From: Nocardioides pantholopis
GTDB taxonomy: Bacteria; Actinomycetota; Actinomycetes; Propionibacteriales; Nocardioidaceae
Direction of reading: 5' to 3'
DNA length: 64,000 bases
Assembly (NCBI RefSeq): GCF_003710085.1
Contig: NZ_CP033324.1
Coordinates: 1,612,001-1,676,000, forward strand
How positions within the stretch are numbered: the first letter of the stretch is position 1; each line of letters opens with the position of its first letter. Shown one piece after another: positions 8,197-16,708 of the stretch. The notes under the pieces were generated by a model that saw only the letters and a program-made list of their open reading frames with translations, ran no database searches and was not told where the DNA came from. Made by a program: the position numbers and the translations under genes.

Positions 8197-8562
8197 TCAG
8201 CGCTCCTCGTGGGCGAGGACTCTGGTGAGAGCCTCGGCGTCGCGGCCGACGACAGTGGTGCCGTCGGTCGCCGTCAGCACCGGCCGCTGCAGCGCCCGGG
8301 GGTGCTCGGCCAGCGCGGCCAGCCACGCGTCGCGGGCGGCGGGCTCGCGCGGCAGGTCGATGCCCGCCTCCCGGGTCTCCCGGGGGCGGGCCAGGTCCCA
8401 GGGCTCGACGCCGAGCCGCGCGACCAGGTCGGCGATCTCCGCCGCGCTCGGCGGATCCTCGAGGTAGCGGCGCACCGTGTACGACACGCCGGCGTCCTCG
8501 AGCGCGGCGACGGCGGCGCGGCACTTCGAGCACTCCGGGTTCAGCCAGATCTCCACGCTCAC
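8197..8562 (-). CDS. ArsC/Spx-family thioredoxin-fold protein
   Basis: 121 residues. Begins IWLNPECSKCRAA, a CxxC-type active site at the start of a thioredoxin-like fold, as in arsenate reductase-related and YffB proteins; PRETREAG and a RPVLT segment match the conserved C-terminal half. No other arsenic genes are near, so a detoxification role is not supported; a glutathione- or mycothiol-linked reductase role is equally possible. Start GTG at 8562 overlaps the upstream stop by four bases. Confidence 0.78.
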   Translation of the reverse strand: MSVEIWLNPECSKCRAAVAALEDAGVSYTVRRYLEDPPSAAEIADLVARLGVEPWDLARPRETREAGIDLPREPAARDAWLAALAEHPRALQRPVLTATDGTTVVGRDAEALTRVLAHEER

Positions 8563-9032
8563 GCCACCTCGATCTCGCGCGCGCCGGTCAGCGCCTGCAG
8601 CTCCTCGAACGTCGTCGAGAACACCGCCGCCGGGTGCCCCGCCGCTGCCCAGACGACCTCGTGGTGCCGCAGCCAGGAGTCCAGGTACGTCGGCACCGGC
8701 GCCGGGTGGCCGAGCGGGGAGACCCCGCCGATCACCTGCCCGGTGTGCAGCCGGACGAACTCCGGCGTCGCTCGCCGCAGCGGCGCCAGGCCGAGCCGCC
8801 CGGCGACCCCCGCGGTGTCGACCCGGTGGCCGCCCGAGGTCAGGATCAGCACCGGCTCGCCGCCCGACTCGAAGAGCAGGCTGTTGGCGATCGCGCCGAC
8901 CTCGCAGCCCAGGGCCGCGGCGGCGAGTGCTGCCGTGTGCACGGCATCCGGCAGAATGACGATCTCACCGACACCACCGCGGCCGGCGTGATGCTCACGG
9001 AAGCGGGTGATCGCCGGATGCTCGGTGTCCAT
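8559..9032 (-). CDS. YbaK/EbsC-family aminoacyl-tRNA deacylase
   Basis: 157 residues of the YbaK/ProX fold, which hydrolyses misacylated tRNAs. Family landmarks: IANSLLFES, PVLILTSGGHRVD (Lys of the classical site lies elsewhere in other subfamilies), GQVIGGVSPLGHP and a C-terminal WAAAGHPAAVF. A TAGGGT hexamer eight bases upstream of ATG 9032 suggests a near-leaderless transcript. First gene of a three-gene operon. A second, different YbaK homologue lies at 43318-43827. Confidence 0.85.
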   Translation of the reverse strand: MDTEHPAITRFREHHAGRGGVGEIVILPDAVHTAALAAAALGCEVGAIANSLLFESGGEPVLILTSGGHRVDTAGVAGRLGLAPLRRATPEFVRLHTGQVIGGVSPLGHPAPVPTYLDSWLRHHEVVWAAAGHPAAVFSTTFEELQALTGAREIEVA

Positions 9033-9089
9033 GGCGACAGACCCTAGCCAGCCCGACGGCGGCGCAGGAACCAGACATCAGGAGGATCC

Positions 9090-9599
9090 ATGACAGGCCC
9101 CGAGGTCGTGTCGCGACCGCGCTCGCTGGACCGGATGATGCAGGTGATCTGGGCGTTCCTCGCGGTCGGCGCGGTCGCCACCGTGCTCACCTGGGTCCTC
9201 GAGGACGACCTGGTGCGCTCCTGGGCCGAGGGCAACGCGACCGCACGGGAGCGGCTGGCCAGCGGCGGCCTGGACGCCGTGCGCGAGGGGCCGGTGCAGG
9301 TGCCGGAGTTCGTGATGGTCGCAGCTGTGCTGTTCCTCGTCATTGCGGGCCTGGTGTGGCTGCTGGCGATCTTCGTGCGTGCCGGCCACGAGTGGGCCCG
9401 GATCTCGCTGGCCGTGCTGCTGGTCCTGGTCGCGATCGCGGTGGTCGCGGCCATCCGCACCGGTCCGCCGGCCATCTTCGTGGCGCTCGGCGTGCTGGCC
9501 CTGGTGCTCGAGGCCGTGCTGCTGTTCTTCCTCCTGCACCGCGATACCAGCGCCTACCTCCACGCCGCGCCCGCGCCGGAGCCGCAGCCGCACGCCTGA
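9090..9599 (+). CDS. four-helix integral membrane protein, unknown function
   Basis: 169 residues with four membrane segments at about 19-37, 79-99, 107-124 and 128-146, and a Pro-Ala tail. The first loop (about 38-75) is charged and lies outside the hydrophobic core. Good ribosome site AGGAGGATCC before ATG 9090. I do not recognise the family beyond resemblance to generic actinobacterial membrane proteins. Stands alone, divergent from the YbaK operon. Confidence 0.75.
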   Translation: MTGPEVVSRPRSLDRMMQVIWAFLAVGAVATVLTWVLEDDLVRSWAEGNATARERLASGGLDAVREGPVQVPEFVMVAAVLFLVIAGLVWLLAIFVRAGHEWARISLAVLLVLVAIAVVAAIRTGPPAIFVALGVLALVLEAVLLFFLLHRDTSAYLHAAPAPEPQPHA

Positions 9600-9600
9600 C

Positions 9601-9620
9601 GGGCCCGGACGGGCCCGGAC
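9601..9620. repeat. 10-bp tandem duplication
   Basis: GGGCCCGGAC repeated twice immediately after the membrane protein stop; self-complementary GGGCCC cores. Confidence 0.6.
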
Positions 9621-9639
9621 GAGGCGGAGCCCGAGGGTC

Positions 9640-9667
9640 TTGACTGGTCGGTGGCGGGGTGTAGCCT
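9640..9667 (+). promoter_or_regulatory. sigma-A promoter of the HEPN gene
   Basis: TTGACT (9640-9645), 16-base spacer, TAGCCT (9662-9667). One of the best matches to a housekeeping promoter in the window. The predicted transcript start falls at the edge of the LexA-type box. Confidence 0.72.
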
Positions 9668-9673
9668 GACCGG

Positions 9674-9695
9674 AGTTCGAACAAGCGTTCGAACT
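9674..9695. promoter_or_regulatory. LexA (SOS) box
   Basis: Perfect inverted repeat with 9-bp arms AGTTCGAAC and a 4-base spacer AAGC. It contains the actinobacterial/Gram-positive SOS consensus CGAAC-N4-GTTCG exactly. Its position over the predicted transcript start fits repression by LexA. Confidence 0.85.
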
Positions 9696-9768
9696 GGTCC
9701 GGTGGGGGCGACCTCGACCCCCGTCCCCGCCGGGCCTCCCGGGGTCGGTGAACCGCGAAGGAGCAGTC

Positions 9769-10230
9769 GTGCCCATGTCCGAGACCAGCCTGACACCGCA
9801 CCCGTACGCCCTGCCGGCGACGACCCATTCCTACCTCGACCGCGCCGCGGAGTCGCTGAGCGAGGCGCGGGCCGCCCGCGACGTGCCGGCCCGCTACGCG
9901 TGCGCCCACGTCGCCGCGCTGCGGGCCGCTGCCGCCCTGCTGGCGGCGCGGGCGCGTCCGGCGCCGGTGCGCCGCCGGCCCCAGCGCAACGCCTGGGTGC
10001 TGCTGACCGAGGTGGCCCCCGAGCTGGGGGAGTGGGCCCAGTTCTTCGCCGCCGGCGCCGCCAAGCGGGCGGCGGCCGAGGCCGGCTCGACCCACGCCGT
10101 CACCGAGCGGGAGGCCGACGACCTGGTGCGCGACGCCGAGCGATTCGTCGCCCTGGTCGAGCAGGTGCTCGGGCTGGCGCCCCACGTCCCGGCGCAGCAG
10201 CACGTCCTCCGGTCCGGCCTGGCCGGGTGA
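9769..10230 (+). CDS. SAV_6107-family HEPN-domain protein
   Basis: 153 residues, all helical in character. An R-x4-H motif (Arg42 to His47, in ARYACAHVAAL) matches the catalytic signature of HEPN ribonucleases. GTG 9769 is preceded by AAGGAG five bases upstream. A strong promoter overlaps a perfect LexA box, so the gene should be induced by DNA damage. From memory, this family is often found beside dinB (DNA polymerase IV) in actinobacteria; here no polymerase gene follows. Role unknown: a damage-induced RNase is a hypothesis, and a non-catalytic helper of translesion synthesis is an alternative. Confidence 0.78.
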   Translation: MPMSETSLTPHPYALPATTHSYLDRAAESLSEARAARDVPARYACAHVAALRAAAALLAARARPAPVRRRPQRNAWVLLTEVAPELGEWAQFFAAGAAKRAAAEAGSTHAVTEREADDLVRDAERFVALVEQVLGLAPHVPAQQHVLRSGLAG

Positions 10231-10263
10231 CGGTCGGGTCCCTCGGGCGGGGCGGGGTCCCCT

Positions 10264-10269
10264 TAGTGT
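10264..10269 (+). promoter_or_regulatory. -10 element for leaderless methyltransferase transcript
   Basis: TAGTGT ends six bases before ATG 10276; no ribosome site is present. Confidence 0.5.
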
Positions 10270-10275
10270 GGCCCC

Positions 10276-10986
10276 ATGCCCATCAGTGAGCGCCGCGGCG
10301 CGGCTGCCCGCACGACTGTCGTCTGGGAGGTCCTGCGGCCGGTCCTGGACCGCGGACCCGGTGACGTGCTCGACCTGGGAGGCGGCACCGGCGTCTCCGC
10401 CGTGCGGGTCGCGGAGCTCGGACACCGCGTCACCGTCGTCGACCCGAGCCCCGACGCGCTCGCGTCCCTGGCCCGCCGTGCGCGCGAGGTCGGCGTCGAG
10501 GTCGCCGGCCACCAGGGCGACGTCGGCACGCTGAGCGACGTCCCGGGGCCCGACGGCGCCGACGTCGTGCTCTGCCACGGGGTGCTCGAGGTCGTCGACG
10601 ACCCGGCCGCCGCGCTGGCCACCATCCGCGAGGTGCTCCGCCCGGGCGGGCACCTCAGCCTCCTGGTCGCCCAGCGGCACGCCGCCGTGGTGGCGCGGGC
10701 CCTGGCGGGCCACTTCCGCCAGGCCCTCCAGCTCCTCGAGGGCGAGGCCCCGGCGGGCCGCTCCGGGCGCCGGTTCTCCCAGGAGGAGCTCGACGACCTG
10801 CTGGCCGACGCCGGCTTCGAGGTCGCCAGCCGCCACGGCGTCCGGGTCTTCGCCGACCTGGTGCCCGGCTCCCTGCTCGACCTCGAGCCCGGCAGCACCG
10901 CGGCGCTGGTCGACCTGGAGCACGCCGTCGCCGCACGCTCGGAGTTCCTGCCGCTCGCGACCCAGCTCCACGTGCTCGCCCGCTGA
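10276..10986 (+). CDS. class I SAM-dependent methyltransferase
   Basis: 236 residues. Motif I VLDLGGGTG binds S-adenosylmethionine, followed by VTVVDPS (acidic residue for the ribose) and ADVVLCHGVLEVV, with LRPGGHLSLLV after it. This is the Methyltransf_11/UbiE-like fold; the substrate cannot be told. It lies 45 bases after the HEPN gene but has its own leaderless-type promoter, so it may escape SOS control. Confidence 0.85.
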   Translation: MPISERRGAAARTTVVWEVLRPVLDRGPGDVLDLGGGTGVSAVRVAELGHRVTVVDPSPDALASLARRAREVGVEVAGHQGDVGTLSDVPGPDGADVVLCHGVLEVVDDPAAALATIREVLRPGGHLSLLVAQRHAAVVARALAGHFRQALQLLEGEAPAGRSGRRFSQEELDDLLADAGFEVASRHGVRVFADLVPGSLLDLEPGSTAALVDLEHAVAARSEFLPLATQLHVLAR

Positions 10987-11018
10987 GCCCGAGGATCGCG
11001 CCGGGGCCCGGTCGCTGT

Positions 11019-11053
11019 CGTCGTCAGGGGCGTCGTCAGGGGCGCCGTCAGGG
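11019..11053. repeat. 12-bp tandem repeat, about three copies
   Basis: Unit CGTCGTCAGGGG, two perfect copies and a third with one change and one base short, just downstream of the methyltransferase. Confidence 0.75.
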
Positions 11054-11197
11054 TCGCCCCGCGGGGGCGGGGGTGCTGCTCGCTGAGACCCGTGCGGAGG
11101 TTTTGTCGATCTCGCCTACCCTCAACGAGAGCGGCTGCCTAGACTTGCCACAGCGGGCACGGGATCGGCCGGTCGGCGCGGACTGTTGGAGGAAACG

Positions 11198-11641
11198 GTG
11201 CCACTCTCGGAAGAGGAGCTGCGACTGCTCGAGCAGATGGAGCGTGCCCTCCTTCAGGAGGACCCCAAGTTCGCGTCCACGCTGCGCGGCACCACGCTGC
11301 GCCGCTCCGCACGCCGCCGAGCGATCGTGGCCTCCGCGATCTTCGTGGTCGGTGTCGCGGTGCTGATGACCGGCGCGATCACGAACACCTGGGCGGTCGG
11401 CATCGTCGGCTTCGGCGTGATGCTCGGCTCCGCCACCGTGGCCCTGAACGCCGCCCGCGGCCAGCAGGTCGCCGCCGCCGCGAACGGCCGCACCGCGGGC
11501 CATCCCTCCCACGGGTTCACCGTCCACGAGGGCGGCAAGCGCCCCCGCGCCCGCCGCCAGCGCCGGACCTCCTCCGGCTCCTTCATGGAGCGCATGGACG
11601 AGCGCTGGCGCCACCGCCGCGAGCAGAACGGCGGCTTCTAG
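11198..11641 (+). CDS. DUF3040 membrane protein (Rv2169c family)
   Basis: 147 residues. N-terminal PLSEEELRLLEQMERALLQEDPKFASTL is the DUF3040 signature, followed by two membrane helices (about 50-67 and 70-88) and a basic tail. In mycobacteria the same family lies just upstream of the mraZ region, as here. GTG 11198 follows GGAGGAAACG. Function unknown. A TAGACT hexamer at 11140-11145 is a possible -10. Confidence 0.85.
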   Translation: MPLSEEELRLLEQMERALLQEDPKFASTLRGTTLRRSARRRAIVASAIFVVGVAVLMTGAITNTWAVGIVGFGVMLGSATVALNAARGQQVAAAANGRTAGHPSHGFTVHEGGKRPRARRQRRTSSGSFMERMDERWRHRREQNGGF

Positions 11642-11695
11642 GTCCCACCAGCGCCCGCGGATCCCCGCGGGCGAGCGCCCGCGGATCCTCGCGGG

Positions 11696-14014
11696 TCAGC
11701 CGACGTGGTCGACCACGCCGCTCGGCGTCGACTCCACCGACGACGCCCGCCGCGTCGTACGACGGCCGCGCCCGACCACCGAGCGGGGCCACCACCGGGC
11801 ACGCCGCTGGACCCGCGGCGACGCCGCCTCCATCAGGGCGCTCACGCAGGTGCGGGCCGCGTCCTGGACCTCCGGCCCGGCCGCGGCGGTCTCGCCGGGC
11901 CGGCCATAGCGGTCCCGCTCCACCGCCCCGACCAGGACGTCCAGCGCGGCAGCGGGGGCGCCGTGCTCGCGCAGCACGCCGGTCGTCTCCCGCGGCGTGC
12001 GGTCCGGCGGCCACGGGACCGCGAGGTCGACGGCCGTGTCCAGCAGCTCCTGCCAGGCGTCCTCCACGGTGCCGTTCGGGCCGCCCAGCCGCCGCTCCCG
12101 GCGGGCTCGGCGCACCCGGCGCGGGCTGAGCAGGGCGAGCACCAGCACGGCGGCCCCGGCCAGCACGCCGAGCAGCACCTGCCACGGGAACCCGGGCTCC
12201 GCCTCGGCCTCGGCGCCCGGGTCCTCCTCCGGCGCCGGCTCGGGCGCCGTGCTGGCGTCGGCCCCGCGGTCGGGGGTGTCCTCGGGAGCGGCGGACGCGC
12301 TCGGCAGCGGGACCTCCGGGCCGCCCGCCACCACATTGCGGGTGTACTCCGGCACGCCGCTGGCCCGGTCCGCGGGGGTCGGCTCGAACGGCGTCCAGCC
12401 GGCGCCGGGGATGAACAGCTCGGGCCAGGAGTGCAGGTCGTGGGAGCTGTACTCGTAGGCCTGGTCGCCGACCCGCTCCGGTGCCAGGAAGCCGACGGCC
12501 ACCCGGGCCGGGATCCCGACCGCGCGGGCCATCACCGCCATCGCGGAGGCGAACTGCTCGCAGTACCCCGTGCGCCCGCCCTCGGAGAGGAACGCGACGA
12601 GGTCGTCCCCGCCGCTGCCGAGGTCGACCCCGAGGTCGTAGGTGAAGCCGCCGTCCCGGCGGAACCAGTTTTGCAGGGCGACGGCCTTCTCGAAGCGGCT
12701 GGTGGCGCTGCCGGTCACCGACGTCGCCAGCTCGCGGACCAGGCCGGGGGTGTCGCTGGGGAGCTCGACGTACTCCTGGCCCACGTCGCCGGTGCCGGAG
12801 GGGGCGGCCAGCATCGCGTTCGGGTCGCGCTCGAGCTCCACCGCCGTCATCCGGTAGCCGATGCCGGCGGTGTCGAGCCCGTCGTCGGCGGCGATGAAGT
12901 CCATGGTCCCTGCGTCGTAGCGCCACTCGCCCGGTGCCTCGATCGCGTTGATCGGCGCCTGGGTGGGCAGCCACGTCGAGCGGAAGCCGTCGAGCACCTG
13001 GACGGCGTAGTCGTGCTGGACCCGGGGCACCCCGGCCCCGACCCCCTCCAACGGCGGCATCGGGCCGTCCGGCTCCTGGTCGGCAGGGATGTCGCGGTCG
13101 CCCGAGGTCCACCGCTCGGCCGAGAAGCGGTTCAGCACCGCGATCCGCAGGTACGCCGGGTCGGGGTCGTCGGTGCGCACCCGGACCAGCGGGACGTCGG
13201 CGCCGCGCTTGAGGTCGCGGCGCATGTCGGTCATCGGGTTCTCGAGGTCGATCTCGGCTCCGGTCCCGGTGCCCGGGCCGACGTCGAAGACGTGCAGGTC
13301 CAGGGTCGGCACGGCCAGCGGGACGGCGATCGCGAGCGCGGTCGCGGTGCCGCCGATCAGGCCCGCGTTGGTGCGCCCGGAGCCGGATCGGCCACCGGTC
13401 CCCGCGGCCGGACCCAGGCGGCGCCCCCAGCGGGCGAGGTGCTCGTCCTCGTGCAGGAACAGCATCAGCAGGAACCCCGCGGCGCTCGCGGCGAAGACCC
13501 ACCAGGAGAGGCCGCCGTCGAGGACCCCCAGCGGGACGCTGTGCACGGCGAGCAGCGGCAGGCCGGCCAGGGTCACCCGGCGCAGCGTGCAGGCCAGCAG
13601 GTCCACCAGCAGCAGGCAGCCCAGGCCGCCGGCGACCAGCAGCGGAGCCACGCTCGGCACGCTCGCGGGCACCGGCGCGACGTACGTCCGCGCGCTGGCG
13701 GTGGCCGCGTCGAAGTCGGCGACCAGCAGCTGCCACCCGGCGCCGACCGGCAGCGGCGTCCCGACCAGCATCCAGGACGCGACCAGCACCGAGACCACGG
13801 TCTGGGTGGCGACCACCGCCGCGCCCGGCCAGCGCCACCAGCGGGTCACCGCGCCGACGCCGGCCACCAGGGCCGCGAGCACCAGCAGCGGCCCCAGGAA
13901 CAGGGAGGGGCTCTCGGTCAGCCCGCGCCAGGACAGCGTCGAGACCCAGGTGGTGCCGGCGGCGGCCGCGGCCACGGTGAGCGGTGCGGCCAGGCTGCCG
14001 CGGGCCCGGCTCAT
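11696..14014 (-). CDS. transglutaminase-like membrane protein (TgpA type, DUF3488 and DUF4129)
   Basis: 772 residues. About six N-terminal membrane helices (DUF3488), then a periplasmic-side transglutaminase core with catalytic Cys in GYCEQFASAMAVMARAVGIPARVAVGF, His in HDLHSWPELF and a WTPFEPTP motif at the Asp/Glu position. A further membrane helix (about 610-630) precedes a cytoplasmic DUF4129-like tail. Fold and order suggest a cysteine protease or amide-forming enzyme of the cell surface. Start overlaps the DUF58 stop by four bases; third gene of the moxR operon. Exact substrate unknown. Confidence 0.87.
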   Translation of the reverse strand: MSRARGSLAAPLTVAAAAAGTTWVSTLSWRGLTESPSLFLGPLLVLAALVAGVGAVTRWWRWPGAAVVATQTVVSVLVASWMLVGTPLPVGAGWQLLVADFDAATASARTYVAPVPASVPSVAPLLVAGGLGCLLLVDLLACTLRRVTLAGLPLLAVHSVPLGVLDGGLSWWVFAASAAGFLLMLFLHEDEHLARWGRRLGPAAGTGGRSGSGRTNAGLIGGTATALAIAVPLAVPTLDLHVFDVGPGTGTGAEIDLENPMTDMRRDLKRGADVPLVRVRTDDPDPAYLRIAVLNRFSAERWTSGDRDIPADQEPDGPMPPLEGVGAGVPRVQHDYAVQVLDGFRSTWLPTQAPINAIEAPGEWRYDAGTMDFIAADDGLDTAGIGYRMTAVELERDPNAMLAAPSGTGDVGQEYVELPSDTPGLVRELATSVTGSATSRFEKAVALQNWFRRDGGFTYDLGVDLGSGGDDLVAFLSEGGRTGYCEQFASAMAVMARAVGIPARVAVGFLAPERVGDQAYEYSSHDLHSWPELFIPGAGWTPFEPTPADRASGVPEYTRNVVAGGPEVPLPSASAAPEDTPDRGADASTAPEPAPEEDPGAEAEAEPGFPWQVLLGVLAGAAVLVLALLSPRRVRRARRERRLGGPNGTVEDAWQELLDTAVDLAVPWPPDRTPRETTGVLREHGAPAAALDVLVGAVERDRYGRPGETAAAGPEVQDAARTCVSALMEAASPRVQRRARWWPRSVVGRGRRTTRRASSVESTPSGVVDHVG

Positions 14015-15303
14015 CGGGCCGCTCCCGGTGCCGGAGCGGGTGCTGTGGTGGCGGACGTGGGGGCCGGGCGGTGCGCCTGGACCCGGCCGAGCTCCTGCCA
14101 GACGGTCTCGAGCCGGTCGCGGGGCCGCAGCTGCGCGGCCCGCCAGCCCTGCTGGCCCAGCAGCGGCACGGTCTCGGCATCGCTCGCCTGCGGATCCGCC
14201 CAGGCGCGCACGTCGAGCACGACGGCCAGCGCCCCACCGGAGTGGTGGTGCATGCGGCGCAGCGCGGGGAGGTCGCCGGGGTCGACGGCGCCGAGGACGG
14301 CGACGGTGAGGCCGCCGGGGCCGTGCTCCCCGGACCCGGCCACGCTGAGGCGGGCCGCGGTGGTCGGCGCGACGACCGCGAGGGCCTCCAGTGTCGGGCC
14401 GGCGTTGAGGTCGGACCCGGCCTCGTGCCAGGTGGTGGCCGCGTCCTCGCCGGTGGCGGTGACCAGGCGGACGGCGAAGCCGCGCCTGGTCAGGTGCACG
14501 GCGATCGAGGCGGCGGCAGCGACCGCCGCCTCCAGCGAGGAGGCGATGCCCTGCCCGCGGTGGGCCCGGGCCCGGTTGTCGAGGAACAGGGTGGCCCGGG
14601 ACTGCCAGGGCTGCTCCTCGCGGCGCACCATCAGCTCCCCGACGCGGGCGGAGCTGCGCCAGTGCACCCGGCGCAGGTCGTCGCCGCGGCGGTACTCGCG
14701 CACTGTCACGTCCTCGGCCGAGCCGATCGCGAAGGCCCGGGCCCGGGCGTCGCCGGAGCCGGTCCAGGACCCGCCGAGCGGGATCGACGGCAGCGCCACC
14801 GTGGGCGGGGTGACCATGAGCGGGGTGCAGGTCCGGAAGGCCCGCCCGAGCTCGACCATCCCGAACGGGTCGCTGGCGCGCACGGTCATCGGCCCCACCT
14901 CGTAGCGGCCCCGCACGTCGGAGCGGACCTGGTAGGTCACGGTGCGGTGCCAGCCGTGTCCGATGCCGTCGAGGACGAACCGCGGTCGGGTGCCGAGGAC
15001 GTAGGGGACCTGGTCCTCCAGGCGCAGCACGCCGCTGGGGGTGCGTCCCTCGTTGGTCAGGGTCAGCGTCACCTGCGCGGGCTGGCCGGCCGCGACCAGC
15101 TGCGGGGAGACCGTGCGCACCAGGGCGAGGCGGTACCGCCCGCGCCCCACGACGTACGCCGTCACCAGCGGCAGGGCGAGCACCAGCACACCGATCCGGG
15201 TCAGGGCCGGCTGGCCGAGCAGGACCGCGCAGACGATCGCGGTGACCCCGCCGGCCACGAAGGACCGTCCTCGCACCGTGAGCCCGCCCAGCGCCTCTCG
15301 CAT
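14011..15303 (-). CDS. DUF58 (vWA-like) protein
   Basis: 430 residues with two N-terminal membrane helices. The family hallmark VREYRRGDDLRRVHWRSSAR is present near residue 200, followed by a von Willebrand-A-like region with LFLDNRA (imperfect MIDAS). DUF58 proteins almost always pair with MoxR ATPases and transglutaminase-like proteins, exactly the neighbours here, and are thought to act in assembly or maturation of surface complexes. Confidence 0.9.
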   Translation of the reverse strand: MREALGGLTVRGRSFVAGGVTAIVCAVLLGQPALTRIGVLVLALPLVTAYVVGRGRYRLALVRTVSPQLVAAGQPAQVTLTLTNEGRTPSGVLRLEDQVPYVLGTRPRFVLDGIGHGWHRTVTYQVRSDVRGRYEVGPMTVRASDPFGMVELGRAFRTCTPLMVTPPTVALPSIPLGGSWTGSGDARARAFAIGSAEDVTVREYRRGDDLRRVHWRSSARVGELMVRREEQPWQSRATLFLDNRARAHRGQGIASSLEAAVAAAASIAVHLTRRGFAVRLVTATGEDAATTWHEAGSDLNAGPTLEALAVVAPTTAARLSVAGSGEHGPGGLTVAVLGAVDPGDLPALRRMHHHSGGALAVVLDVRAWADPQASDAETVPLLGQQGWRAAQLRPRDRLETVWQELGRVQAHRPAPTSATTAPAPAPGAAR

Positions 15304-15310
15304 GGCCGCC

Positions 15311-16294
15311 TCAGCCCCCGGTCCGCTGCCCGTCCGGGACCGGCACGGAGGCCAGCAGCCCGTCCAGGACCACGCGGGCGGTCCGCCCGCCCATCGCGGC
15401 CTCGACGCTCGGCAGCAGCCGGTGCGCGAGCACCGGCTGGGCCAGTGCCTGCAGGTCGTCGGGGAGCACGTAGTCGCGGCCCTGGAGTGCGGCGTACGCC
15501 CGGGCGGCGCGGACCAGGTGCAGGGTCGCCCGCGGCGAGGCGCCGAGCGTGAGGTCGTCGGTGCGGCGGGTGGCCCCGGTCAGGGCCACCGCGTAGCGCT
15601 GCACGGCGGGGGAGAGGTGCACCTGACCGACGATCGAGGTGAGCTTGCGGATCTCGGCGGCGTCGGTGACCGGCTCCAGGTCGTCGAGCGGGCTCGCGCC
15701 GGTGTGGGACCCGATCATCGCGATCTCGGCCGCCTCGACCGGGTAGCCGACCGAGACCCGGGCCATGAAGCGGTCGCGCTGGGCCTCGGGGAGCGTGTAG
15801 GTGCCCTCCATCTCGACGGGGTTCTGGGTGGCGATCACCATGAACGGCGCATCGAGGTGGTAGGTCGCGCTGTCGACGGTGACCTGGCGCTCCTCCATGC
15901 ACTCCAGCAGCGCGGACTGGGTCTTCGGCGAGGCGCGGTTGATCTCGTCGCCGACCACGATGTTGGCGAAGACGCCGCCGGGGCGGAACTCGAACTCGCG
16001 GGTGTCCTGGTTGAAGACCGAGACCCCGGTGACGTCGGAGGGCAGCAGGTCGGGCGTGAACTGGATCCGGCGCACCGTGCAGTCGATGCTGCGCGCCAGC
16101 GCCTTGCTGAGCATCGTCTTCCCGACGCCCGGGACGTCCTCGATGAGGAGGTGGCCCTCGGCGAGCAGGACCACGAGGGCCGAGGTCACCACCTGGGGCT
16201 TGCCCTCGATGACCCGCTCGATGTTCGCGCGGACCCGGGCCACGACCCGGGCCACGGTCTCCAGGTCGGCTCCCCCAGGAGTCGGGTTGCTCAC
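15311..16294 (-). CDS. MoxR-family AAA+ ATPase
   Basis: 327 residues. Walker A VPGVGKT, Walker B VVGDEINRA, sensor 1 ATQNP, and arginine-rich LPEAQRDRF are all intact. GTG at 16294 has an AGGGGAGGA ribosome site. First gene of a three-gene operon with DUF58 and TgpA-like genes (gaps of 7 and -4 bases), the classic MoxR module that is believed to act as a chaperone for metal insertion or complex assembly. Confidence 0.93.
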   Translation of the reverse strand: MSNPTPGGADLETVARVVARVRANIERVIEGKPQVVTSALVVLLAEGHLLIEDVPGVGKTMLSKALARSIDCTVRRIQFTPDLLPSDVTGVSVFNQDTREFEFRPGGVFANIVVGDEINRASPKTQSALLECMEERQVTVDSATYHLDAPFMVIATQNPVEMEGTYTLPEAQRDRFMARVSVGYPVEAAEIAMIGSHTGASPLDDLEPVTDAAEIRKLTSIVGQVHLSPAVQRYAVALTGATRRTDDLTLGASPRATLHLVRAARAYAALQGRDYVLPDDLQALAQPVLAHRLLPSVEAAMGGRTARVVLDGLLASVPVPDGQRTGG

Positions 16295-16642
16295 GTCGGG
16301 TCCTCCCCTGTCTAGCGCGACCTGTCGGGGAGCGCCCTCGCGGGTGCGCCCAGCACTGACCCCACGGTAGGGCCTGCGCTCAACCTACGCATGCCTGCGC
16401 CCGCCGTCCGTCGCTTCCGTTCCTCCACCGGCGCCCCACCTGGGCGCCGTCGTCCCCCACCTCCCCCCACTCCACCCCCCGGTTGCGATCCCGCCGCCGG
16501 GCTGGGGGAGCGGCGCTCCCGCTCTGACCTGCATCGATGCGGCCGTGCCCGGTTCGGACGCGGCAGGGTGCGCCCGGCCCCGCCTCACCGCTGCGAGCGA
16601 CGCCAAACCCCCGGAAACCGGCGCGCAGGAGCCGTTCGGTGG

Positions 16643-16670
16643 TTGACGGTGGGGGAGAGTGGAGTAGAGT
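16643..16670 (+). promoter_or_regulatory. mraZ (dcw) promoter
   Basis: TTGACG (16643-16648), 16-base spacer, TAGAGT (16665-16670). The spacer and -10 are covered by the MraZ repeats. Confidence 0.75.
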
Positions 16671-16684
16671 GGTGGAAAGTGGAG
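16649..16684 (+). promoter_or_regulatory. four MraZ boxes (10-bp period)
   Basis: Four direct repeats of GTGGNG (GTGGGG, GTGGAG, GTGGTG, GTGGAG) start at 16649, 16659, 16669 and 16679, each followed by four spacer bases. This spacing is the known MraZ recognition pattern, and the overlap with the -10 region implies autorepression of the cluster. Confidence 0.85.
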
Positions 16685-16708
16685 GGATGAACCGGCTGGA
16701 GGTGCCCG

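Larger units (their letters stand above)
16295..16708. other. 414-base divergent control region between moxR and mraZ
   Basis: No convincing gene. Holds the moxR leader (possible minus-strand -10 TACCGT at 16364-16369), a C-rich tract (16454-16480) that is G-rich on the moxR strand, and the mraZ promoter with MraZ boxes at the right end. Confidence 0.7.
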
